A stretch of DNA of 5,330 nucleotides from Sulfurovum sp. (GTDB taxonomy: Bacteria > Campylobacterota > Campylobacteria > Campylobacterales > Sulfurovaceae), in assembly GCA_020726085.1 (NCBI GenBank), contig DYTG01000111.1, positions 1 to 5,330 on the forward strand. Reading direction: 5' to 3'. The position numbers were made by a program, and so were the translations under genes. The number at the start of each line of letters is the position of its first letter. Position 1 is the first letter of the stretch. The notes under the pieces were generated by a model. That model saw nothing but the letters and a program-made list of their open reading frames with translations, was not told where the DNA came from and made no database searches. This document shows positions 1 to 5,293 of the stretch, piece after piece.

Positions 1-111
1 TCTATCGTGATTGCGTTCAAGCGGTGCAAACTCTCGTGCCAAAGAGGTCGTTATCATAAGAAAAGAGACGAAAAATATCCCTACTAAAAGCTTTTGGAAT
101 CGTGTTTGCAT
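1..111 (-). CDS. Exported protein of unknown function, N-terminal part only
   Basis: This is the 5' end of a minus-strand gene that leaves the window at position 1; 37 codons are visible. The ATG (rc of 109-111) has a strong ribosome binding site, AAGGAG at 120-125, 8 nt upstream, which fixes the start. The product begins MQTRFQKLLVGIFFVSFLM and continues ITTSLA-REFAPLERNHDR. This is a textbook Sec signal peptide: basic n-region (R4, K7), hydrophobic core at about residues 8-20, and a likely signal peptidase I site after S-L-A at residue 25. The mature part is therefore expected in the periplasm or outer membrane, or secreted. Too little of it is visible to name a family. The gene is divergent from the small gene at 325 and has its own -10 box at 141-146. 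I am confident that this is a real gene start, and I cannot say what it does. Confidence 0.75.
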   Translation of the reverse strand, partial: MQTRFQKLLVGIFFVSFLMITTSLAREFAPLERNHDR

Positions 112-119
112 GATACAAA

Positions 120-125
120 CTCCTT
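120..125 (-). promoter_or_regulatory. Ribosome binding site of the exported protein
   Basis: The minus strand reads AAGGAG followed by 8 nt and the ATG at 111. It is a near-perfect Shine-Dalgarno match and decides the start of the truncated gene at the left edge. Confidence 0.75.
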
Positions 126-140
126 AGAATTAAATGCAAC

Positions 141-169
141 ATTATAGCCTAAATAGAGTAAAGAGCAAA
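141..169 (-). promoter_or_regulatory. Probable sigma-70 promoter for the exported protein
   Basis: The minus strand carries a perfect TATAAT -10 box at 141-146, in the context GGCTATAATG. A weak -35-like TTGCTC lies at 163-168 with a 16 bp spacer, within a T-rich stretch. Transcription would start near 134, about 20 nt before the ATG at 111. The -10 match is seen directly; its use as a promoter is inferred from placement. Confidence 0.55.
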
Positions 170-249
170 CAAAATTTAATATGGCGATTGAGCGTTGTAT
201 ATGGGTCTAGCATCTGCGATTGTGTCACGCAAATAGCACAAACTATAGG

Positions 250-279
250 TTACCATTTTATACTAAACTTTGGTATAAT
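250..279 (+). promoter_or_regulatory. Extended -10 promoter for the small gene at 325
   Basis: TGGTATAAT at 271-279 is a perfect extended -10 (TGN plus TATAAT). A weak -35-like TTACCA sits at 250-255 with an 18 bp spacer, and the region between is T-rich, as is usual in Campylobacterota. The predicted start of transcription is near 286, giving a leader of about 40 nt before the ATG at 325. The -10 box is flanked by a 9/10 direct repeat (see 261-290). Confidence 0.6.
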
Positions 280-290
280 CTACTAAAATT
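261..290 (+). repeat. Direct repeat TACTAAAnTT around a -10 box, possible operator
   Basis: TACTAAACTT at 261-270 and TACTAAAATT at 281-290 match at 9 of 10 positions. They start exactly 20 bp apart, about two helical turns, and lie on either side of the TATAAT at 274-279. An inverted pair, TTATAC at 258-263 and GTATAA at 273-278, overlaps the same box. The arrangement could serve a repressor that blocks the promoter. In AT-rich DNA such short repeats also arise by chance, so the operator role is only a suggestion. Confidence 0.3.
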
Positions 291-310
291 TATACATACA
301 ATGGACTACT

Positions 311-318
311 AGAAAGGA
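311..318 (+). promoter_or_regulatory. Ribosome binding site of the small gene at 325
   Basis: AGAAAGGA ends 6 nt before the ATG at 325. It is a good purine-rich Shine-Dalgarno match and one of the main reasons to treat the following short ORF as translated. Confidence 0.6.
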
Positions 319-324
319 TATTAA

Positions 325-531
325 ATGATAGTAGCCAAACACGACCCTTTTCATATTGAGCTACCAAACTTCAAAGATAGCTCTTTTATTAGTGCAATAG
401 ATACATATATAACTAATCTTAAAAAGTTTAACAATCCAAGAAGCTTCCCAAAAAACTTCTTTGTTGATTTTCGGGTAAATTCGTTTCAAACAAATAGAGG
501 AGAAGCTAAAAAAGAATGTAATACCTATTAA
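325..531 (+). CDS. Small hypothetical protein, possibly a frameshifted gene
   Basis: This 68-codon ORF has an extended -10 promoter (271-279) and a good ribosome binding site (311-318), so the start is credible. I do not recognise the protein. It begins MIVAKHDPFHIELPNF and has no signal peptide or membrane segment; residues up to about 51 (ending in FFVDFRV) look like ordinary soluble protein. After that, this frame becomes poor (SFQTNRGEAKKECNTY). The +1 frame, open from 479, looks better (RFKQIEEKLKKNVIPIKPNR). From about 595 the original frame again looks coding (RLLDEGLGLKEMALD) and stops at 640-642. The gene may thus have been about 105 codons long, with two compensating single-base shifts, or the assembly may carry indel errors. 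Alternatively the 68-residue product is real as it stands. It is convergent with metX. Confidence 0.45.
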   Translation: MIVAKHDPFHIELPNFKDSSFISAIDTYITNLKKFNNPRSFPKNFFVDFRVNSFQTNRGEAKKECNTY

Positions 532-642
532 GCCAAATAGAACTTTTGAACGCAAAAAAACTCCAGACACAAGTATCCCCATAGCCCAAAAAAAAGGCTA
601 CTTGATGAGGGTTTGGGGCTTAAAGAAATGGCATTGGACTAA
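479..642 (+). pseudogene. Possible out-of-frame continuation of the small gene at 325
   Basis: The frame beginning at 479 (+1 relative to the ORF at 325) has no start codon of its own next to a ribosome binding site, yet reads as protein: RFKQIEEKLKKNVIPIKPNR, then TFERKKTPDTSIPIAQKK. It stays open well into the opposite metX tail, which is unlikely for a true 3' end. A switch back to the first frame within 550-595, most simply one missing A in the A8 run at 588-595, gives RLLDEGLGLKEMALD and a TAA at 640-642. That stop lies inside a small hairpin. What is seen is the open frames; that they form one broken gene is inference. Confidence 0.35.
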
Positions 643-652
643 AGTCCTACTT
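636..652 (+). terminator. Weak hairpin at the end of the small plus-strand gene
   Basis: GGAC-TAAA-GTCC at 636-647 forms a 4 bp stem, followed by TACTTCT. Its loop holds the TAA that would end the reconstructed gene. Stem and T-tail are both poor, so this is at best a weak terminator. Confidence 0.25.
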
Positions 653-681
653 CTAATAAAAGAGTGGGGAGGCTACTCCCC
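650..681 (-). terminator. Rho-independent terminator of metX, overlapping its stop codon
   Basis: The minus strand reads GGGGAG-TAGC-CTCCCC (rc of 666-681): a 6 bp GC-rich stem with a 4 nt loop. It is followed by ACTCTTTTATTAG, a modest T-tract. The metX TAG (673-675) lies in the loop, so the last codons of the gene make one arm of the stem. It would end the operon of the AsmA-like gene and metX and keep transcription out of the convergent small gene. Confidence 0.6.
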
Positions 682-1770
682 TAGCACCTCTCGCACGATG
701 TTCTCAAATTTGTCAATCTCTACCAAAAAAGCATCGTGTCCGTAGTCGCTATCGATTTCGTGGTAGCTTACTTTTTGTTTGTTGCGTTGCATCATTTTGT
801 AGATATGCTCCATTTCGGCGGGGAAAAAGAGATAATCAGCCTTGAAGCTAATCAAGCAAATGGAGGCTTTGATACGTCCAATAGCCTCATAAAGCGAGTC
901 GTAACCTCGTGAGAGATTGAAAGTATTGATAGCTTTGATGATGTAGAGGTAGCTAAGGGGATCAAACATCTTGGCAAAATTGGCAGTATTGTACTCCATA
1001 TAACGCTCCACTTCATAGCGTCCAAAAAGCTCGAAGAGTCCATCGTTATTGACGTAATTGCGTCCAAATTTTTTATCCATCGAATGAGGAGAGAGGTAAG
1101 AGATATGTCCCGCTACCCTGCCGATTGCCAAACCGTCCAACCCCTCCTCCTTGAACTCATCTTTGTTGTAATCGCCATCTTTGAATCGTGGGTCTTTGCG
1201 AATAGCCTCCATGGCGACTTTGTTAAACGCTATCGTCCACGGGCGAGTGGCGTAGGTCGTCGCCAAAGGGATAATATCATCGGCAAAGTCTGGAAAATCC
1301 ACAGCAAATTGCAACGCTTGCATTCCCCCCATCGAACCTCCCACAATAGCTCTAAGGTGATAGATTCCCAGTGTCGCCAAAAAGTTTTTTTGGGCTTTTA
1401 TTATATCTTTGATCGTCACAACGGGAAACTTGAAGCGGTAGGGTTGCTCACTGGGGTAATTTTGACTCATAGGTCCCGAGCTTCCAAAGCACGATGCTAG
1501 TGTATTGGTACAAATGACAAAATATCTATCGGTATCAATCGCTTTGCCACTACCAATCAAACCATCCCACCAACCCGCCTTTGAGTCATTTTCGTAAACT
1601 CCAGCGGCATGATGGGAACCGCTTAATGCATGACACACCAAAACCGCATTGCTTTTGTCACTATTGAGTTCTCCATAGGTCTCATAGGCAATGTCATAAG
1701 GTTCAAGTATCCGCCCACTCTCAAGATACAAAGGGGAGGTAAAGTGTGCAATATCGGTCTTAATTTTCAT
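673..1770 (-). CDS. metX: Homoserine O-acetyltransferase MetX
   Basis: MetX moves the acetyl group of acetyl-CoA to L-homoserine in the cytoplasm, giving O-acetylhomoserine for direct sulfhydrylation to homocysteine in methionine synthesis. The 365-residue product has the alpha/beta-hydrolase fold of the family at full length. It shows PLYLESGRILEPYDIAYETYG near the start, HALSGSHHAAG at 47-57, GWWDGLIG at 66-73, CFGSSGP at 94-100, and the nucleophile elbow GGSMGGMQA at 144-152. Family comparison suggests a catalytic triad of Ser146, Asp312 (in FKADYLFFP) and His345 (in YGHDAF). Some MetX-fold enzymes use succinyl-CoA; the HALSG motif favours acetyl, but I cannot prove this. The start is ATG at 1768-1770 with GGAA 4 nt upstream. 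An in-frame TTG at 1807-1809 would add 13 residues that look unlike the family and has no better ribosome binding site. It lies 39 nt downstream of the AsmA-like gene on the same strand, probably in one transcript. Confidence 0.92.
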   Translation of the reverse strand: MKIKTDIAHFTSPLYLESGRILEPYDIAYETYGELNSDKSNAVLVCHALSGSHHAAGVYENDSKAGWWDGLIGSGKAIDTDRYFVICTNTLASCFGSSGPMSQNYPSEQPYRFKFPVVTIKDIIKAQKNFLATLGIYHLRAIVGGSMGGMQALQFAVDFPDFADDIIPLATTYATRPWTIAFNKVAMEAIRKDPRFKDGDYNKDEFKEEGLDGLAIGRVAGHISYLSPHSMDKKFGRNYVNNDGLFELFGRYEVERYMEYNTANFAKMFDPLSYLYIIKAINTFNLSRGYDSLYEAIGRIKASICLISFKADYLFFPAEMEHIYKMMQRNKQKVSYHEIDSDYGHDAFLVEIDKFENIVREVLGE

Positions 1771-1774
1771 TGTA

Positions 1775-1778
1775 TTCC
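1775..1778 (-). promoter_or_regulatory. Ribosome binding site supporting the metX ATG start
   Basis: The minus strand reads GGAA followed by TACA and ATG (start at 1770), with a further purine-rich AAGAG just upstream. It is modest, but it favours the ATG over the in-frame TTG at 1807-1809 that directly abuts the stop of the AsmA-like gene. Confidence 0.45.
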
Positions 1779-1809
1779 ATTTCTCTTCATAAACGTGAAT
1801 TATCCCCAA

Positions 1810-4404
1810 TTATCGTTTAGAGTTAGCTTTTTTGCTCCCCTCAATAAGCCGTGCGGGGGATTTAAGCAGTCGCTCAATCATACCTAACGGAAGCGAAACC
1901 ATATCTTTGATAGCGTGAGATTGTACTTCGGGATTGTCTAGTGAGCCTCGTACTGTAACTCCCGTAGCGACACTTTTGCCATCGCCTACCAAAATATATC
2001 CCACAATAGGAATAGAACCCAACACCTTGCCAATCTCTCGTGCGGTTTGTATGGCTAAATCTATCGATACCAAATGAGTAGCCAAATTGATTTCGCCTGC
2101 TCCTACAATCGTCGATGAACCTCCCACGATGCGAATGGATTTAAATTTGATAAGGTTTTGATTGATAATAGTATACTCTATTTCTCCCTCTTTTATCTCG
2201 TAGCCTTTGTCGTTAAATCCAGGATTGGAGAGGGCTACAAGAGCGGGAATGGCGTTGAGAAACGCTACGACATTGTTGTAGCCTTGAAACCGCTCAAGTG
2301 TACCGCCCTCAATCACTATCTTGCCCTCTATTTGCCTTGGGGTATCTCCTGCTAGATGAAGCGTGTATCTTCCGCCCTTTAGAGCATCGAAATTGATAAG
2401 GGGATGGAGCATGGCATCATCAACATTGAGCGCATCAATAGCAATCTTGTCGCCTACTTTTTTGAAATAGAGATTAGCAACGCCGTCGTTGCTTTGGAAA
2501 AGGAGTCGGTTGCCATCTATATCGATAGAGTAGTGAGAGGTTTTGAGCCGATAATTTTTGTAGGAGATGATAGAGTTTTTGCCCAAAATGGTGAGATTGT
2601 GAATCTTTGATGAGTCGGTTTTGCCATTGTCGCTACTCTTGGTGTTTTGCTTTTGGAGTAATTTGTGCAAATCGATATGCAAATCCTTGACATAGACGGT
2701 ATTGCTATAGGTAGAGTAGTTGATTTTATTGCCAAAGATTTTGAGTTTAAGATCCCCTTTTGTGATACTTCCCTTAAAGGGCAAACGGGTATGGCATAAA
2801 TCTTTTTGGGAGTACAAAAAACACTCTCTCCATTGGGCGTAACCACTTAGGGTAAAATCATGAAAATCATGCGTATTTAATGTAAGCTTTCCACCATCAA
2901 TATCGAAGGGTAAAACTTTGAGATAGGGTTTGATACGATTAATATCTTCAAACTCCATCACAACGCCCGATTGTTTCGTATAGATAGCGGTTTGAAGTGA
3001 GGGAATTGTAAAGCGTATCCCATCGTGATACTCTAGTGAGAGGGGCAATTTTAAATTGGAAGCATACACAATCCTCTTTTTGCCTTTGGTGACACTAAAA
3101 CGCTCCAAATCGACATCCAAATCCGCCTTTTTGTGAGCCAATTTCACCTCTCCTGTCACTTTGCCTTTGTAGAGTGGGGTTTCCAAATAGACCTCTTTTA
3201 TATGCACGACTTTGTTGGCGTAGCTAATTTTGGCTCCGTTGATAGGCAAAGGAGCTTTGGCGATATGCACCTCCCCTTTGGTGAGATTAAAATCACCCTC
3301 AAAAGTGGCTTGATGGGTTTTGAGATTGACCCCGATACGCAATAAAGCCTCTGTAACTCCACGCTTTTGCACGATAGGGACTTTGAGTTTGTACGCCTCC
3401 AATATCTCTTGGATGGTACTATTAAATTGTGTAGTGAGATTGAGATCGATTTTGAGATGCTGTACACTTTCATCCAAATCCTCAATGGCTACGAATGCGG
3501 AGGTGATATTTTTGTCTTTGTAAGTGGCGTGGCGTGGAAAAAAGTACAAATTGCCCTTTTGGTAGCGTATTGCTACCTCTGGAATAATAACCGACTCATT
3601 GAGATCTTTTTGAAAATAGACCTTAAGCCCTTGAGCGTAAGCTTCACCGTAGAGCGAATCATTATCAAGCTTAAACACACCATCAATAATCTCCCCTTTG
3701 GCCTCAAAGCGATTGACTCTGTAGTGTTTGGCTAAGGCACGTTTGAGTATCCACTCGTTGATTTTGGGCTTTTTGATAAAACGATGGATGATACGTTCGA
3801 TAGAGCCTGTCTCATTGGCATCAACTTTTAACGCTACGAGATTTTTGACTTTGCTAAAATCAAACTTCCCCTCAATATCGTAAGCCCGATACCCCCCCTT
3901 GGCTTCTATCGTGCCACTTTTTAGATGATAAACCACTTTGCCCCATAGCGTAATATCCTCTTGTTTGATATAAAGCAACGATACATCGGCGTGGAGTTCT
4001 TGATGGTGGCGTTTGATATCGACTACACCCTCATACTCATCGCTCACAACGTGCAAGAGATTATTGACGTAGTTGATAGCGTAGTGGTTGTTTTTGAAGA
4101 CAACTTTTTCAAGCTGTACAAACTCAAAAAAGGTAAATCCGTGTTTGATACGATCAAATATTTGGTCAATATTTTCAATTTTTGGACTCTGTTTGGTTTT
4201 TTGAAGCACCACCTGTTTGGCTTTTAGAATAAGTTTTTTATCTAGTTTTAGGTATAATCCATCCACACTGATGTTGTAGAGTTTGAGTTTATCAATCGAA
4301 ATACCTCCATAGAGCCAAACGACAAGGGATAGAATTAAAGCAATGATAAAAAGCACAATATTACGAATAATAGCGTGGATAGTCGATACGGTTTTGATAA
4401 TCAC
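1810..4404 (-). CDS. AsmA/YhdP-like envelope protein (DUF3971 and AsmA-like C-terminal region)
   Basis: This 864-residue protein has one N-terminal membrane segment (about residues 12-33, IIRNIVLFIIALILSLVVW) and then a long, beta-rich periplasmic part. A DUF3971-like stretch contains INEWILKRALAKHYRV at about 215-230. The AsmA-like C-terminal region, about 677-850, includes GGRYTLHLAG, the IEGGTLERF strand, LGSIPIVGYILVGDGK at 795-810 and the closing SLDNPEV at 822-828. Relatives (YhdP, TamB, AsmA) are thought to form hydrophobic grooves that carry phospholipid between the inner and outer membranes; for this protein that role is inferred from the family. The start is GTG at 4404, backed by AAGGAGT 6 nt upstream. 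Its first 62 bases overlap the start of mltG on the other strand. A G7 run, read on the coding strand, falls at 3892-3898. The gene is probably cotranscribed with metX. Confidence 0.85.
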   Translation of the reverse strand: MIIKTVSTIHAIIRNIVLFIIALILSLVVWLYGGISIDKLKLYNISVDGLYLKLDKKLILKAKQVVLQKTKQSPKIENIDQIFDRIKHGFTFFEFVQLEKVVFKNNHYAINYVNNLLHVVSDEYEGVVDIKRHHQELHADVSLLYIKQEDITLWGKVVYHLKSGTIEAKGGYRAYDIEGKFDFSKVKNLVALKVDANETGSIERIIHRFIKKPKINEWILKRALAKHYRVNRFEAKGEIIDGVFKLDNDSLYGEAYAQGLKVYFQKDLNESVIIPEVAIRYQKGNLYFFPRHATYKDKNITSAFVAIEDLDESVQHLKIDLNLTTQFNSTIQEILEAYKLKVPIVQKRGVTEALLRIGVNLKTHQATFEGDFNLTKGEVHIAKAPLPINGAKISYANKVVHIKEVYLETPLYKGKVTGEVKLAHKKADLDVDLERFSVTKGKKRIVYASNLKLPLSLEYHDGIRFTIPSLQTAIYTKQSGVVMEFEDINRIKPYLKVLPFDIDGGKLTLNTHDFHDFTLSGYAQWRECFLYSQKDLCHTRLPFKGSITKGDLKLKIFGNKINYSTYSNTVYVKDLHIDLHKLLQKQNTKSSDNGKTDSSKIHNLTILGKNSIISYKNYRLKTSHYSIDIDGNRLLFQSNDGVANLYFKKVGDKIAIDALNVDDAMLHPLINFDALKGGRYTLHLAGDTPRQIEGKIVIEGGTLERFQGYNNVVAFLNAIPALVALSNPGFNDKGYEIKEGEIEYTIINQNLIKFKSIRIVGGSSTIVGAGEINLATHLVSIDLAIQTAREIGKVLGSIPIVGYILVGDGKSVATGVTVRGSLDNPEVQSHAIKDMVSLPLGMIERLLKSPARLIEGSKKANSKR
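4253..4258 (+). promoter_or_regulatory. Probable mltG promoter inside the AsmA-like gene
   Basis: A perfect TATAAT lies at 4253-4258, preceded by a strongly T-tracted stretch from 4222 (runs such as AAGTTTTTTATC and TAGTTTTAGG). That is the usual look of a Campylobacterota housekeeping promoter, which often lacks a -35. Transcription would begin near 4265, leaving a leader of about 78 nt before the mltG ATG at 4343. No alternative lies nearer that ATG. All of it is within the AsmA-like coding sequence on the other strand. Confidence 0.5.
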
Positions 4405-5290
4405 TTTTTCACTCCTTTTTTACCTCTCCGTGCCTGTCACCACACAAAAAACACTCTATATCCCAAAGGGATCGATTGGCAAAATTATAACACATCTAAC
4501 TAAAAACGGACACAATTTATCGCTAATTGATACCTATTTGATGCGTCTTATTGGTTCGCCCAAAAGCGGTCATATCCAAATGCCCTCTACGACTATGGAT
4601 CGAATAGAGTTTTTATTAGCTCTTACCAACGCACGTTTTGCTATCCAAAAAATCACCCTCATTCCAGGCGAAACCACCTATATCTTTCTCCAAGAGATAG
4701 CCACCCAGCTTAGACTTGATGAAGCCAAACTCTTAAGTGAGTACGACAAACAATCCCCCTACAAAGAAGCAGGAATCTATCCCGATACCTACCATCTCCC
4801 CTACGGTATCAAAGAGGAGAAACTCATAGCCTTTTTGATAGCCCAAAGCAACAAAAAATACGCCACAATCTACACCCAAGAGACCAATCAAACGCTTGAT
4901 ATTTATACCTTCAATACCATTCTTACTATTGCTTCGATTATCCAAAAAGAGGCCGCCAATGAAGCCGAGATGCCTATCGTCGCCTCTATAATCTACAACC
5001 GCCTTGCACAAGATATGCCTTTGCAAATGGATGGCACACTCAATTACGGCAAATACTCTCATACCAAAATCACCGCTAAGCGTATCAAAGAGGACACCAC
5101 CCCTTTTAACACCTACAAAAACAAAGGCTTCCCACCCTATCCCATCTCTTCTGTATCCGCCCCCGCCATTCGTGCCACGCTCCATTCCGCCACTACTGAC
5201 TACCTCTACTTCGTCAAAAACGCCCAAGGCACCCACGACTTCACCCAAACCTACGACAAACACATCGAAAATATTAAAAAAGGGTGGTGA
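4343..5290 (+). CDS. mltG: Endolytic murein transglycosylase MltG
   Basis: MltG cuts nascent glycan strands of peptidoglycan at the periplasmic face of the inner membrane, leaving 1,6-anhydro ends and helping to set strand length. The 315 residues show an N-terminal membrane anchor (about 8-30), a LysM-like subdomain from about 37 (LYIPKGSIGKIITHL), then the YceG catalytic domain: ITLIPGETTY at 104-113, AGIYPDTYHLPYG at 143-155, ASIIQKEA at 197-204, IIYNRL at 216-221, LQMDGTLNYG at 227-236 and PFNTYKNKGFPPYPIS at 254-269. Glu203 matches the catalytic glutamate of the E. coli enzyme (Glu218). Length is slightly short but complete. The ATG at 4343 has only a weak ribosome binding site; a TTG at 4394 is the main alternative and would remove 17 residues of the anchor region and the overlap with the AsmA-like gene. 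I prefer the ATG because the longer anchor begins with a basic residue and looks natural. Confidence 0.9.
   Translation: MIKSTILRIIAWIVDTVLIITFSLLFYLSVPVTTQKTLYIPKGSIGKIITHLTKNGHNLSLIDTYLMRLIGSPKSGHIQMPSTTMDRIEFLLALTNARFAIQKITLIPGETTYIFLQEIATQLRLDEAKLLSEYDKQSPYKEAGIYPDTYHLPYGIKEEKLIAFLIAQSNKKYATIYTQETNQTLDIYTFNTILTIASIIQKEAANEAEMPIVASIIYNRLAQDMPLQMDGTLNYGKYSHTKITAKRIKEDTTPFNTYKNKGFPPYPISSVSAPAIRATLHSATTDYLYFVKNAQGTHDFTQTYDKHIENIKKGW
4411..4417 (-). promoter_or_regulatory. Ribosome binding site of the AsmA-like gene, inside mltG
   Basis: The minus strand reads AAGGAGT-GAAAAA-GTG, with the GTG at 4404. This strong site fixes a non-ATG start and shows that the overlap with mltG is real on this side, because the site itself lies within the mltG coding sequence. 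Confidence 0.7.
4484..4492 (-). promoter_or_regulatory. Extended -10 promoter of the AsmA-like gene and metX, inside mltG
   Basis: The minus strand reads TGTTATAAT (rc of 4484-4492), a perfect extended -10, with a T-rich stretch upstream and no clear -35. Transcription would start near 4477, giving a leader of about 73 nt to the GTG at 4404. It lies within mltG codons 48-50, so it is constrained by coding on the other strand. Confidence 0.5.
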
Positions 5291-5293
5291 TAA

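Noticed and set aside
301..312. Mini-ORF ATG-GAC-TAC-TAG in the leader of the small gene
   Set aside because: Three codons with no ribosome binding site; nothing suggests attenuation.
361..582. 73-codon minus-strand frame with a hydrophobic product starting MGILVSGVF
   Set aside because: No ribosome binding site before its ATG. The apparent hydrophobicity follows from A-rich plus-strand DNA read in reverse, and the plus strand has the promoter and ribosome binding site.
582..600. TAGCC-CAAAAAAAA-GGCTA inverted repeat
   Set aside because: A 5 bp stem with a 9 nt A-rich loop and no T-tract after it; too weak for a terminator and well explained by chance.
1084..1500. 138-codon plus-strand frame opposite metX
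   Set aside because: Antisense to the conserved core of metX, including the nucleophile region, with no recognisable protein features.
2517..2846. 109-codon minus-strand frame within the AsmA-like gene
   Set aside because: Out-of-frame with the 864-residue protein and without a family resemblance; a shadow.
4733..5263. 176-codon minus-strand frame opposite mltG
   Set aside because: It lies wholly within the clearly identified mltG. The glycine- and valine-rich, low-complexity product is what a C-rich coding strand gives in reverse.
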